Below, piece by piece: positions 26,070 through 33,847 of a stretch of DNA of 45,999 nucleotides (positions within the stretch are counted from its first letter, which is position 1; each line of letters opens with the position of its first letter). The notes beneath the pieces were generated by a model. The model saw nothing but the letters and a program-made list of their open reading frames with translations, made no database searches and had not been told where the DNA came from. Source of the DNA: Dermabacter sp. p3-SID358 (GTDB lineage: Bacteria; Actinomycetota; Actinomycetes; Actinomycetales; Dermabacteraceae); contig NZ_JALXOZ010000018.1 of the NCBI RefSeq assembly GCF_025147465.1, positions 1 to 45,999 on the forward strand, written 5' to 3'. The position numbers and the translations under genes are program-made.

Positions 26070-26075
26070 CGTGCG

Positions 26076-26081
26076 ATCCTA
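26076..26081 (-). promoter_or_regulatory. -10 element for rsmI (leaderless)
   Basis: TAGGAT on the minus strand, six bases from the rsmI GTG. It is one half of a mirrored pair with the pmt element 14 nt away. Confidence 0.5.
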
Positions 26082-26094
26082 TCGTGCAGCCCTC

Positions 26095-26100
26095 TAGGAT
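26095..26100 (+). promoter_or_regulatory. -10 element for pmt (leaderless)
   Basis: TAGGAT on the plus strand, six bases from the pmt GTG. With its partner at 26076-26081 it forms back-to-back promoters in a 37-nt divergent gap. The -35 regions must lie inside the opposite gene's start. Confidence 0.5.
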
Positions 26101-26106
26101 GGCCTG

Positions 26107-27696
26107 GTGAGTGAAACGACTGCAACGGCAACAAGCGGTTCCACCCTCGCGCCTGCGAAAGGTAAGCGCGCGGCGAGAACACCCTCCGGAAAATCGGGGT
26201 GGCCCTTCGGCCTGAGTGACCGGGTCGCGACGTGGATCCTTGCAGCGCTCCTCGCGATCTGGGCGGGAGCGCTGCGCCTCTACAACCTTGGCCACGTGAA
26301 AACCCTCATCTTTGATGAGGTGTACTACGTTCGCGACGCCTACACGCTCCTTCGAGAAGGAACCGAACACGCCTGGGCGAAAGACATTTCTAAGGCGGCG
26401 TTCGAGCGCGGTGATGTCGACTCATATCTGCCCGACCCCCAGTATGTTGTTCACCCGCCCGTTGGCAAATGGGTGATCGCGCTCGGGGAGTGGGCACTCG
26501 GTGCGGATAATCCGTGGGGTTGGCGCATTTCCGTGGCTCTTCTGGGGACGTTGAGCGTCGTCCTGCTGTTTTTTACGGTCCGACGCTTGCTGGGTAACAC
26601 GGTGCTCGCGTTCATCGCCGGGTATCTGCTCTCGATTGATGGAGTGCACCTCACCCACTCCCGCACGAGCCTTCTCGACCTCACCCTCGGGTTCTTCTGC
26701 CTTCTCGCTTTCTATTTCCTCCTGCGCGATCGCGACCAGTTTCGCACTGCTCTCAGCCGCATCGAAGGGGCAGAGCGGGGTTTCGGGCACGTCATGGGGA
26801 TTCGCTGGTGGCGGATTGCCGCGGGAATCTCGCTCGGCCTTGCGTGCGGCGTGAAGTGGTCGGGTCTCTACTTCGTCGCGGTCTTCGGCATCATGACCGT
26901 GCTGTGGGATTGGGCCGCGAGGAAGCGCTACGGCGATCCCCGGTGGAAGCTGCGCGGCTTCGCCCTCGACGCTATCCCCGCGTTTTTCGCAATCGTGGGT
27001 AGCGCGCTCGTCACGTATGTGTTCTCGTGGAGCGGGTGGTTCGCCTCTAAGGACGGCTACTTTCGCAACTGGGCCGAAGAAAACTCTCACGCGTCAAACC
27101 CCGTGAGCGAGGCACTCCTATCGTTATGGCACTACCACACGGAGGCGTATTCGTTCCACGTGGGGCTCGATTCGACTCACACGTATGGAGCGAAGCCCTG
27201 GCTGTGGCTCCTGCAGCTCCGCCCCACGAGCTTCTATTACGAGTCGTACACGTACGGCGAGGTGGGCTGCCAGGTTGAAAAGTGCTCGGCGGCCATCACG
27301 AATATCGGCAATCCGCTCATCTGGTGGTTCGGGACCTTCGCGCTTCTCGTGACGCTCGTGATCGCAATCGTCAAGCGCAACGGAACTGCGGCGGCGATTC
27401 TCTCGGGAATCATCGCTGGGTACGTGCCGTGGTTCCTGTATCTCGACCGCACGATCTTCCAGTTCTACTCGGTCGTTTTTGAGCCGTGGCTCATCATGGC
27501 GATCGTATTCGTATTCGCCCTCATGCTCGGTGGGCGCACAGCACCACGTACGAGAAAGCGCGTCGTAACACTCGCGATCGCCTCCCTCGTGGTCACGATG
27601 ACGCTTGTGTCGATCTTCTGGTGGCCGCTGTGGACCGCCCAGGTCATTCCCTACGACCTGTGGCGGGCCCACATGTGGTTCGATTCCTGGGTCTAG
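26107..27696 (+). CDS. pmt: Polyprenol-phosphate-mannose:protein O-mannosyltransferase (Pmt, GT39)
   Basis: Transfers mannose from polyprenyl-phosphomannose to Ser/Thr of exported proteins at the outer face of the membrane. It has 529 residues and about 10-11 hydrophobic helices. The catalytic acidic pair is in the first external loop: FDEVYYVRDAYTLLREG (Asp70, Glu71). Other family blocks are PQYVVHPPVGKWVIALGEW, GWRISVALLGTLSVVLLF, DGVHLTHSRTSLLDLTLGF, GLACGVKWSGLYF and, in the C-terminal half, the long loop HASNPVSEALLSLWHYHTEA and WLLQLRPTSFYYES. The start is a GTG at 26107, six bases after TAGGAT. It faces luxS with a 19-nt gap between stops. Confidence 0.93.
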   Translation: MSETTATATSGSTLAPAKGKRAARTPSGKSGWPFGLSDRVATWILAALLAIWAGALRLYNLGHVKTLIFDEVYYVRDAYTLLREGTEHAWAKDISKAAFERGDVDSYLPDPQYVVHPPVGKWVIALGEWALGADNPWGWRISVALLGTLSVVLLFFTVRRLLGNTVLAFIAGYLLSIDGVHLTHSRTSLLDLTLGFFCLLAFYFLLRDRDQFRTALSRIEGAERGFGHVMGIRWWRIAAGISLGLACGVKWSGLYFVAVFGIMTVLWDWAARKRYGDPRWKLRGFALDAIPAFFAIVGSALVTYVFSWSGWFASKDGYFRNWAEENSHASNPVSEALLSLWHYHTEAYSFHVGLDSTHTYGAKPWLWLLQLRPTSFYYESYTYGEVGCQVEKCSAAITNIGNPLIWWFGTFALLVTLVIAIVKRNGTAAAILSGIIAGYVPWFLYLDRTIFQFYSVVFEPWLIMAIVFVFALMLGGRTAPRTRKRVVTLAIASLVVTMTLVSIFWWPLWTAQVIPYDLWRAHMWFDSWV

Positions 27697-27715
27697 CGGC
27701 GTCCCATCTGGTTCG

Positions 27716-28183
27716 TTAGGCAGCTGCCTCGACCTGGAGCCACTCGTTCTTCTTCGCGAGGAATGTCTTCGCCGCTTCCTTCGCTCCCTCGAGGCTGTGG
27801 TGAGCACCCCAGCCACACTGAATTTCGTTCGCAGCGGGAACCTCACTCGCGTTGAGAAGGTCGTTCAGGGTCGCTTCAACGAGCGGCGCAACCTCCTCGG
27901 GCGTGTGGTCGCCGCGCATGAGCATGTAGAAGCCCGTGCGGCAACCCATGGGCGAGATATCGAGAACATCCTCGCTGTGATTGCGCGAGAACTCCGCCAT
28001 CATGTGCTCGAGCGAATGGACGGTTTCGGATTCGAGAGCATCCACGTTCGGCTGCGTGAAGCGAAGGTCAAACTTCGTGAGAACGGCCCCGCCGAGATCC
28101 TTGCGGTCAGCGACGCGGATGTACGGCGCTGCAACGACGCGGTGGTCAAGATTGAAGCTTTCAACATTCATACGGTCGTTCAT
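27716..28183 (-). CDS. luxS: S-ribosylhomocysteine lyase (AI-2 synthase)
   Basis: Cleaves S-ribosylhomocysteine to homocysteine and DPD, the AI-2 precursor, after Pfs has removed adenine. The 155-residue length is normal. Metal ligands are His56 and His60 in HSLEHMMAEF and Cys123 in IQCGWGAHH; the base Glu59 and catalytic Cys81 (SPMGCRTGFY) are present. The zinc loop CGWGAHH differs from the more common CGNYREH but keeps Cys and a His. GAGGAG five bases upstream supports the ATG at 28183. It is the last gene of an apparent IMPase-DUF4870-LysR-like-luxS operon; no pfs or metabolic partner is in this window. No terminator is seen after it. Confidence 0.95.
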   Translation of the reverse strand: MNDRMNVESFNLDHRVVAAPYIRVADRKDLGGAVLTKFDLRFTQPNVDALESETVHSLEHMMAEFSRNHSEDVLDISPMGCRTGFYMLMRGDHTPEEVAPLVEATLNDLLNASEVPAANEIQCGWGAHHSLEGAKEAAKTFLAKKNEWLQVEAAA

Positions 28184-28222
28184 CGTGACTCCTCAGTCTG
28201 TCGTGATGGTCTACGCGCCATC

Positions 28223-28831
28223 CTAACGACGCGAGCTACGGGCAGTGCGCCCGCGTACCACGCCTTGAAACTCCTGACGGATCTCGTCATCGGCCTCCTT
28301 CGGCCACACGAGTGCGATGCGTGTGCCCTCGCGTTCGGTAAGTGGCCGGTGCGTCACATCCTTGCGGGAATGGAGGCGTGCAAGGGACATGGGCATAACC
28401 GCGAAGCCATTGCCCGCAGCAACGGTCGCGACGGCCCCCTTCGCGCCGCCGCAATCAGCAAGGCAGAATTCGTGCTCGCCCTCAAGATCGCTCTCGGCGA
28501 GCTCGTCAAAGAGGCTCAGGGAGTTGTCCTTCGCAACGACTGCCACTGGGCGCTCCTCCCATAGCGGCACTGCGTGGACATCCTCGAGCGGGAGCGCGGG
28601 AGCATCACCCCTCGCGACATCGCCCCACGGCAGCCGGGCAAAAACCATGTCGACCGCACCGTTTCCGAGAGCCTCTTCTGGGGAGCGTTCGCCAAGGGAA
28701 ATCAGCACCAATTCTTGCCGCGCCGGGTCGGTGCGCCAACGCCGGGCGAAGACGTCCGGTTCAATTCCGGGGACAAAACCCACACGTAGTGGAGGGATGT
28801 CCTCGTGGCGCGCGGCCTCACGTCGCGTCAC
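28223..28831 (-). CDS. LysR-type substrate-binding-domain protein lacking the HTH
   Basis: A 202-residue protein that aligns with only the effector-binding half of LysR regulators (PLRVGFVPGIEPDVFARRWR, VDMVFARLPWGD, VPLWEERPVAVVAKDNSLS, LADCGGAKGAVATVAAGNGF, VMPMSLARLH). The first 12 residues before this are Arg/Glu-rich and there is no winged helix. A Pro/Arg-rich C-terminus follows. From memory, HTH-free LysR-like proteins are common in actinobacteria, often next to a DUF5997 gene, but none is present here. It may bind a small ligand and a partner rather than DNA. The GTG start overlaps the DUF4870 stop as GTGA; luxS begins 39 nt downstream. Confidence 0.85.
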   Translation of the reverse strand: MTRREAARHEDIPPLRVGFVPGIEPDVFARRWRTDPARQELVLISLGERSPEEALGNGAVDMVFARLPWGDVARGDAPALPLEDVHAVPLWEERPVAVVAKDNSLSLFDELAESDLEGEHEFCLADCGGAKGAVATVAAGNGFAVMPMSLARLHSRKDVTHRPLTEREGTRIALVWPKEADDEIRQEFQGVVRGRTARSSRR

Positions 28832-29337
28832 TTGATAACCGCAACGGTAAAGGGATAGGTGTAGGCCTCACCGTTGTTCGCCTTCATCGCGGCGAGAATC
28901 GGCACCACAATCGTTGCTACAAGGATCGCGAGGCCGATGAGGGCGGCGATCACGAGGAAGAGGAGCGGAACGATGAGGAATGACAGGAATGTTCCAATAA
29001 AGAAGCAGACCCACGCGATGACGCTGTACACAAAAAGGTTGATAGCGAAGTTGAGCGCGCCTGCTGAGGCGTTGCGAACGAAGGGGCTTTTGTCACGATA
29101 GATCAGGTAAATCACCAGTGGCCCGACCCAGCCGAGCCAACCGGCGGAAACAACCGTGGCAATAAGAGTGCTGAGATGCGCGAGAATTGCCCATGTACGC
29201 TCATCGCTCGTGACGCCTCCGGCTCCCGTGAATCCGGTGCCTCCAGCGGTAGCTGTGCCATCACTTCCGCTGCCTGGGAACTGGTTCCCGGAAGTCGGGT
29301 TGCTAAAACCGTAAGGGTTCGAGGGCTGGTCACTCAT
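28828..29337 (-). CDS. DUF4870 small membrane protein
   Basis: A 169-residue protein: a Gly/Ser/Thr/Asn-rich N-terminal arm of about 50 residues, then four or so hydrophobic segments (ILAHLSTLIATVVSAGWLGW, NFAINLFVYSVIAWVCFFIG, and two more). TWAILAHLSTLI and the segment with YRDKSPFVRNASAGALNF are the DUF4870 hallmark. Its function is unknown; the family is thought of as a membrane component without known substrate. The start ATG at 29337 has GGAGG five bases upstream, and it overlaps the IMPase stop by 8 nt, so the two are co-translated. Confidence 0.88.
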   Translation of the reverse strand: MSDQPSNPYGFSNPTSGNQFPGSGSDGTATAGGTGFTGAGGVTSDERTWAILAHLSTLIATVVSAGWLGWVGPLVIYLIYRDKSPFVRNASAGALNFAINLFVYSVIAWVCFFIGTFLSFLIVPLLFLVIAALIGLAILVATIVVPILAAMKANNGEAYTYPFTVAVIK

Positions 29338-30229
29338 CGTGTCCTCCTGCGTGAAGTAGAGATCGTTTCGATCGCGAATCGTGGATTGACTGGAGAAGCG
29401 AATCAAGTTCGGCATAGCGTTTGGCACTCGCGCACGCGACGTACGCAGGGCATTCCTGGGGCGGAAGCTCAGAATCGGCGCCGCTCTCGGGGCTGCATGT
29501 CCAGGTGCGTATGCTCCCGCCGGCTTTTTCCACGAGGTGAAAGCCAGCAGCGATGTCCCAGGGGTTGATGCGCGTGAGCGTCGTGGCATCAGCCCAACCC
29601 GCTGCTACGAAGCAGAGCTCGAGTGCGGCTGAACCGAGATTGCGGATTGCCCCTGCCTTCTCGAGGAGTGCGCGGCGCTCGCGTTCAGCAAAGTCGCGGT
29701 CGTCGCTCAAGTCGCGGAGCCCGGGGAAACCGGTGAGCACGAGAGCATCGGCAAAGTCACGCTCGGGGTTCGGGCCGAGGCGCTCATCGCCCAGGTACGC
29801 GCCGCTTGGATCGGACCAAAACTCGCGCCCAAGAGCGGGGGCGTTCACGACGCCGCCTACGAGAGAGCTTTTGACGGCGACGCCAATCGAAATACCGAAA
29901 AGCGGATTTCCCGTCGCGAAGTTCGAGGTGCCATCGATCGGGTCGACGTAGAACGTGACGGGCCCCGAGCCTTCGTGGGTTCCACCTTCTTCGCCGACGA
30001 TGCTCGCCTCCGGGCACCGCTCGAGCAACACCTCGCGGATGCGATCCTCGCACGCGCGATCGTGAATCGTCACGATGTCGTGCGAGTTCGCCTTATATTC
30101 GCGCTCCACGGGGCCCCGGCCCACCTCTGCGAGGTAGCTCGCGGCAGCCCCAGCAGCTTCGCGCGCAATCGCCGCGAGCTCCGCATGGGCAGTTTCATCC
30201 TTTGCGATGGCTAAAGAATCCGTTTTCAC
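29330..30229 (-). CDS. Inositol monophosphatase family protein
   Basis: A Mg-dependent phosphatase for inositol phosphate or a related sugar/nucleoside phosphate (IMPase, SuhB, CysQ-type). It has 299 residues. Metal and substrate motifs: GEEGG (Glu80, Glu81), DPIDGTSNF (96-104, the family signature) and NPWDIAAG (223-229, Asp225). GISIGVAV and NLGSAALELCFVAAGWAD complete the fold. Substrate is not clear; actinobacterial members make myo-inositol for mycothiol and PI lipids, or dephosphorylate histidinol-P, so I leave it open. It probably starts at the GTG at 30229, where GGAGG is only one base away, which is unusual. It heads the four-gene operon ending in luxS. Confidence 0.88.
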   Translation of the reverse strand: MKTDSLAIAKDETAHAELAAIAREAAGAAASYLAEVGRGPVEREYKANSHDIVTIHDRACEDRIREVLLERCPEASIVGEEGGTHEGSGPVTFYVDPIDGTSNFATGNPLFGISIGVAVKSSLVGGVVNAPALGREFWSDPSGAYLGDERLGPNPERDFADALVLTGFPGLRDLSDDRDFAERERRALLEKAGAIRNLGSAALELCFVAAGWADATTLTRINPWDIAAGFHLVEKAGGSIRTWTCSPESGADSELPPQECPAYVACASAKRYAELDSLLQSIHDSRSKRSLLHAGGHDE

Positions 30230-30284
30230 GCCTCCATTCCATCACGAAGGCCTTCGTCAACCTGGAAGCATGCATCAACGGCAC

Positions 30285-30301
30285 GGGCCCGAGCAGGGCC
30301 C
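30285..30301 (-). terminator. Candidate terminator of the mod operon
   Basis: GGGCCC (30285-30290) and GGGCCC (30296-30301), each self-complementary, can form a 6-bp stem with a 5-nt loop directly past the modC stop. There is no U-tract. Confidence 0.35.
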
Positions 30302-31321
30302 TCAGTGTCGCGGCTCGACCCTGACGGGCGTCGCCTGTTCAATCGACGCGGCACGCCCCTCCGCGACCGTGTCACGCGCGTCGCTGAGCGTACTCAGCTC
30401 GACGGGGACATCTTCGAAGTACGCCACGGGGCAAGGTCCGATCCGGGAAATACCGCGAATGCGCCCTGCTCCGGCACCTGCGGCATGGTCGCCCGCACGA
30501 AGGCGTAGCGCGCGAGGATCGATCAGCGCTCGCCCGGGACCCGGACCGCACTCCCCCGTTGCCGTGAGCGGAACTCCCCCGCGCGTCACGAAAACCCCCT
30601 GCTCCTGCATCTCACCGTCAACCCATTGGAGACCTGCGAGTTCCGCGAGGAACTCGGACCTCGGGAATGAAAGGGCGTCGTCGGCACTGCGGGCTTCGAC
30701 GACGTGACCATCCTCGAGCACGCACACGCGATCGGCCCACGCGAGAATATCGAGCACATCATGCGTCACGCACACAAGGGTCCGTGCCTGCGAGAGGTCA
30801 GCGACAAGGCCACGCATTTCCCTTGCGGCGCGAACGTCCAGTGCCGCAAGCGGCTCGTCCAGGAGCAGCACACGAGGCTCAACCGCAAGTGCCCGCGCGA
30901 GCGCACATTTTTGCGCTTGACCACCCGAAAGCGTGCGGGGTCGCCTGTCCTCGAGCCCCTTGAGACCCACCTTCGCCGCGAGTTCCCCCGCCATCTCGCG
31001 GGCCTTGCGCCGTTTCATCCCCTCACTCACAAGGCCGTAAGCGATGTTGTCAAGAACGCTCATGTGATCGAAGAGATGCGCTGATTGAGAGAGATAGGCA
31101 AAACCTCTCTTGTGCAGCGGTGTGCGGCTGAAATCCTCACCATCGATCGTCACGAGGATTTCGCCATCGCGCGGAGCGGCAAGGTGCCCGGCGAGCGCCT
31201 CGAGGATCGTGGACTTTCCGGCCCCATTCGGACCCACGAGCGCGATGTGCTCTCCGGGCTCGATCCGGATGCAAGCCTCAACTCCACGACCGGGAATACG
31301 AACCGCGAGCTCAAGACTCAT
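30302..31321 (-). CDS. modC: Molybdate ABC transporter ATP-binding protein
   Basis: The ATPase of the molybdate importer. It has 339 residues. Walker A GPNGAGKST (30-38), Q-loop LSQSAHLFDHMSVLDNIAYG, signature LSGGQAQKCALARALA (131-146), Walker B VLLLDEPLAALDV (151-163) and switch His in VTHDVLD. The C-terminal 110 residues are a shorter, Gly/Ala-rich version of the MOP/TOBE domain; I see only traces of the usual anion-binding repeats (GIRGISRIGPC-type). The start ATG at 31321 overlaps modB's stop as ATGA. It lies last in the operon modA2-modA1-modB-modC. Confidence 0.92.
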   Translation of the reverse strand: MSLELAVRIPGRGVEACIRIEPGEHIALVGPNGAGKSTILEALAGHLAAPRDGEILVTIDGEDFSRTPLHKRGFAYLSQSAHLFDHMSVLDNIAYGLVSEGMKRRKAREMAGELAAKVGLKGLEDRRPRTLSGGQAQKCALARALAVEPRVLLLDEPLAALDVRAAREMRGLVADLSQARTLVCVTHDVLDILAWADRVCVLEDGHVVEARSADDALSFPRSEFLAELAGLQWVDGEMQEQGVFVTRGGVPLTATGECGPGPGRALIDPRALRLRAGDHAAGAGAGRIRGISRIGPCPVAYFEDVPVELSTLSDARDTVAEGRAASIEQATPVRVEPRH

Positions 31322-32130
31322 CGAGCATCCGCCTCACGTCGAAGCGGGCCACGGGCATAGGCAAGAGAGACGACCACGAGTGAAAAAATGACGAGGATTA
31401 TCGAGAGGCCCACGGCATCGGCAATGTCTCCCTCGCGGGCAAGGTAGATCTGCAGCGGGAGCGTGCGTGTCAAACCGGCGAGAGAGCCAGCAAACGTCAG
31501 CGTCGCCCCGAATTCACCGAGCGAACGTGCGAATGCCAAAGTTGCAGCGATAAGAATCGACGGTGTAAAGCGAGGAATGGTGACGGTTCGAAACACGCGC
31601 ATCGGACGCGCGCCTAAGCTCGCCGCGGTACGTTCCTCGGCAAACCCACGCGCGCGAAACGCGCTTTCGAGAGTGAGGACCACAAACGGAAGCGAAACAA
31701 AAACCTGTGCGATAACGACCGCGCTTGTCGTGAAGACAACTCGGATGCCGGCGCTTTCTAAAAGTGGCGCCAGGAGACTTTGGCGCCCGTAGGCGAGCAG
31801 AAGAGCGATACCTGATACCACGGGAGGTAGCACGAGGGGCACGAGCACAAGTGCGCGCAAGAGCGCTGTGAGCGGACCCGAGGAGCGAGCAAGTTTGAGC
31901 GCGAGCGTGAGTCCCAGGGCAGTCGATATGAGGCACGCAAGCGTCGCCGTCACGAGAGAGAGAAATCCCGCCGTGCGATTCTCGGGTGCAGCAGCAAGAT
32001 CGGCGAGACCGCTCCAGGGCGTCGCCCATGCAAGCGCGACGATCGGAAAAACAATGCTGAGGCCCGCCAGCACGGCGAGGAGCCCAACGAGTCTCGGGGT
32101 TCTCGCACTCTCACGATGCACCGGGCTCAC
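31318..32130 (-). CDS. modB: Molybdate ABC transporter permease
   Basis: The integral membrane subunit. It has 270 residues with about five to six helices, starting with GLLAVLAGLSIVFPIVALAW. The EAA loop that docks ModC is in EERTAASLGARPMRVFRTVT (about 166-185) followed by IPRFTPSILIAATLAFARSL, and GEFGATLTFAGS near it is the ModB/CysT-type signature. The start is a GTG at 32130 overlapping the modA1 stop (GTGA), preceded by AAGGGGGA. The genetic neighbours make molybdate more likely than sulfate; tungstate cannot be excluded. Confidence 0.93.
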   Translation of the reverse strand: MSPVHRESARTPRLVGLLAVLAGLSIVFPIVALAWATPWSGLADLAAAPENRTAGFLSLVTATLACLISTALGLTLALKLARSSGPLTALLRALVLVPLVLPPVVSGIALLLAYGRQSLLAPLLESAGIRVVFTTSAVVIAQVFVSLPFVVLTLESAFRARGFAEERTAASLGARPMRVFRTVTIPRFTPSILIAATLAFARSLGEFGATLTFAGSLAGLTRTLPLQIYLAREGDIADAVGLSIILVIFSLVVVSLAYARGPLRREADAR

Positions 32131-32924
32131 TCCCCCTTTTGGAAACCAGCTTCCGCTAGCGCCTTTTGACCATCGTCGCTAAGGACGTAATCCACGAACT
32201 CCTGCGCAGCCTCGTTTCGCTTCGCCCTTTCAGCTTCTGCCGTCACGGCGATGGGGTACTCGTTCGCAAGCGATGCCGCCTCGGGGATTTCAACCCCATC
32301 AACTTTTTCGGGCGCGGAGGCAACATCTGTTTCGTACACAAACGCCACATCAGCCTCCCCGGCTTTCACGAGTCCAAGCGTGTCGGTTACCGAATTCTGC
32401 TCGGTATCAAACTCGATCTTGGGGTCTCCAGCATCGCTGAGCACCTTCTCCGTGAGGGCTCCGCAGGGCACCTCTCTCGAACATCTCACAACTACGAGCT
32501 CCGGCCGGGAAACAAGGTCATCGAGCCCCGTGATCTGCTTTGGGTTTCCCTTCGCGACCGCAATCTCGAGGGAATTACGGGCAAAAATACGAGGAGATGA
32601 GGAAACGAGGTCCTTTGATTCGGCCGTATCCATCCACTTCTTAGAAGCGGAGGCGAAAACATCCGCGGGAGCGCCGCTATCCATTTGAGTAACAAGATCC
32701 TGCGAACCGGCAAACGTGAAGACAACATCGATATCCGGATTCTTTGCTTCGAAGTGCTTCTCGAACTTCTCAAACGTGGTCTTGAGTGAGGCAGCAGCGA
32801 AAACCGTGATCTTCGTGCGCCCAGGGGAAGCGTCGGAACTCGCGCTTTCACCTGCGCTTCCGCACCCTGCGAGTGACGCCGCAGCCAACATTGCCGCGGC
32901 TCCAGCACCGGCCATGCGTTTCAT
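32127..32924 (-). CDS. modA: Molybdate-binding lipoprotein ModA, copy 1
   Basis: An extracytoplasmic solute-binding protein held by a lipid anchor. It starts at the ATG at 32924 (MKRMAGAG), nine bases after GGAGG. The signal peptide ends in the lipobox LAGC, Cys21. It has 265 residues. Oxyanion-site motifs are canonical: VFAAASLKTTFE (Ser equivalent to E. coli Ser12), TFAGSQDL (Ser39), SGAPADVFASASKKWMD, VPCGALTEKVL and FVYETDV (Tyr170 region). It is one of a tandem pair, 118 nt downstream of modA2. The gap contains 78 nt resembling the end of the oxidase gene, a scar of the duplication. Confidence 0.93.
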   Translation of the reverse strand: MKRMAGAGAAAMLAAASLAGCGSAGESASSDASPGRTKITVFAAASLKTTFEKFEKHFEAKNPDIDVVFTFAGSQDLVTQMDSGAPADVFASASKKWMDTAESKDLVSSSPRIFARNSLEIAVAKGNPKQITGLDDLVSRPELVVVRCSREVPCGALTEKVLSDAGDPKIEFDTEQNSVTDTLGLVKAGEADVAFVYETDVASAPEKVDGVEIPEAASLANEYPIAVTAEAERAKRNEAAQEFVDYVLSDDGQKALAEAGFQKGE

Positions 32925-32932
32925 CGAGGCCA

Positions 32933-33010
32933 TCCTCCATGAAGGAAATCGACATTGGGAGTAGAGAACAGCCTATCGGAAGCGATTTCACTCCTCACGA
33001 CCGCACGATC
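32933..33010 (-). pseudogene. Duplicated remnant of the oxidase 3' end ahead of modA1
   Basis: On the minus strand these 78 nt read D-R-A-V-V-R-S-E-I-A-S-D-R-L-F-S-T-P-N-V-D-F-L-H-G-G. The true oxidase end at 33851-33928 reads D-F-A-A-V-R-N-E-L-D-P-D-R-L-F-S-T-P-Y-L-D-S-L-L-G-G. By my count 64 of 78 bases match with no gaps. It has no start and no longer ends in a stop (TGG instead of TGA), so it is a non-coding scar. It shows that the tandem duplication unit was the oxidase tail plus modA. The copy still carries the GGAGG used by modA1. Confidence 0.85.
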
Positions 33011-33042
33011 TGCGCGGGGCCGGTGCGGCAGGTGCATAGCGC

Positions 33043-33843
33043 TCACTTCACTGGTCGAAAGCCAGCATCAACGATCGTCATTTGCCCCTCGTGGCTGAGG
33101 ACAAGGTCAACGTACTTCTGCGCGGCCTCGCTTCGATTGCTTTCCTTTGCGTCCTTCGTGACCGCAATTTCATACGTGTTCGAATGAAGATGCGCCCCCG
33201 CGAGCTCGATTCCGTCAACCTTGTCTTCAGCGGAAGCGACGTCGCTTTCATACACGATGGCGGCATCGGCCTCCCCCGCCTTCAGGAGCTCTAGAGCATC
33301 CCTGGAGGATTCCTTCTCCGTATCAAAACGGAGGTTCTCGAGAAAAGCGTTCCTCACGAGCTTATCCGTGGTCTCACCGCACGGAACCGCACTCGCGCAC
33401 CGCACAGTGACAAGCTCGGGGCGCGCAGCGAGATCTGCGAGGTCTTCGATGTTCTTCGGATTCCCCTTCGCGACGGCGATCTCAAGTGTGTCAAGCGCAA
33501 AAACCTCGGACGAATGCTTCGGCACGAGCCCCTTGTCTTCCGCCTGATTGATCCACGTGGTCGAAGACGGCGCGAACACATCCGCGTGGGCACCGCCGTC
33601 CATCTGAGTGACAAGTTCCTCGGACTCGGCAAACGTCAAGACGACATCGAAGCGCGGATTTGCCGTTTCAAAATCCTTTTCGAGTTTCTCAAAGGAGCTC
33701 TTGAGCGAGGCTTCCGCGAAAACGGTGAGCTTCGTGCGAGCCGGCGAAGCGTGTGCCCCCGTACTTTCCCCACTTCCACTGCACCCCGCGAGTGGCACTC
33801 CAATGAGCGTTACTGCGGCTAGAGCGCTTGCCATGCGCTTCAT
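33043..33843 (-). CDS. modA: ModA-like lipoprotein, copy 2 with altered anion site
   Basis: Paralogue of copy 1, more than half identical by eye. It starts at the ATG at 33843 (MKRMASALAAV), eight bases after GGAGG and 4 nt past the oxidase stop. Signal peptide with lipobox LAGC. It has 266 residues. The binding-site segments differ from copy 1: VFAEASLKSSFE (Glu for Ala), TFAESEEL (Glu replacing the Gly before Ser39) and GGAHADVFAPSSTTWIN. The Tyr of IVYESDV and PCG are kept. The added acidic residues beside an oxyanion pocket suggest a changed ligand or lower affinity. Only one modB/modC pair exists nearby, so the copies may share it. Confidence 0.88.
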   Translation of the reverse strand: MKRMASALAAVTLIGVPLAGCSGSGESTGAHASPARTKLTVFAEASLKSSFEKLEKDFETANPRFDVVLTFAESEELVTQMDGGAHADVFAPSSTTWINQAEDKGLVPKHSSEVFALDTLEIAVAKGNPKNIEDLADLAARPELVTVRCASAVPCGETTDKLVRNAFLENLRFDTEKESSRDALELLKAGEADAAIVYESDVASAEDKVDGIELAGAHLHSNTYEIAVTKDAKESNRSEAAQKYVDLVLSHEGQMTIVDAGFRPVK

Positions 33844-33847
33844 CGCG

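Noticed and set aside
30244..30257. Perfect 14-nt palindrome ACGAAGGCCTTCGT between IMPase and modC
   Set aside because: It has no loop or U-tract for a terminator, and it overlaps no recognisable promoter; it could be chance.
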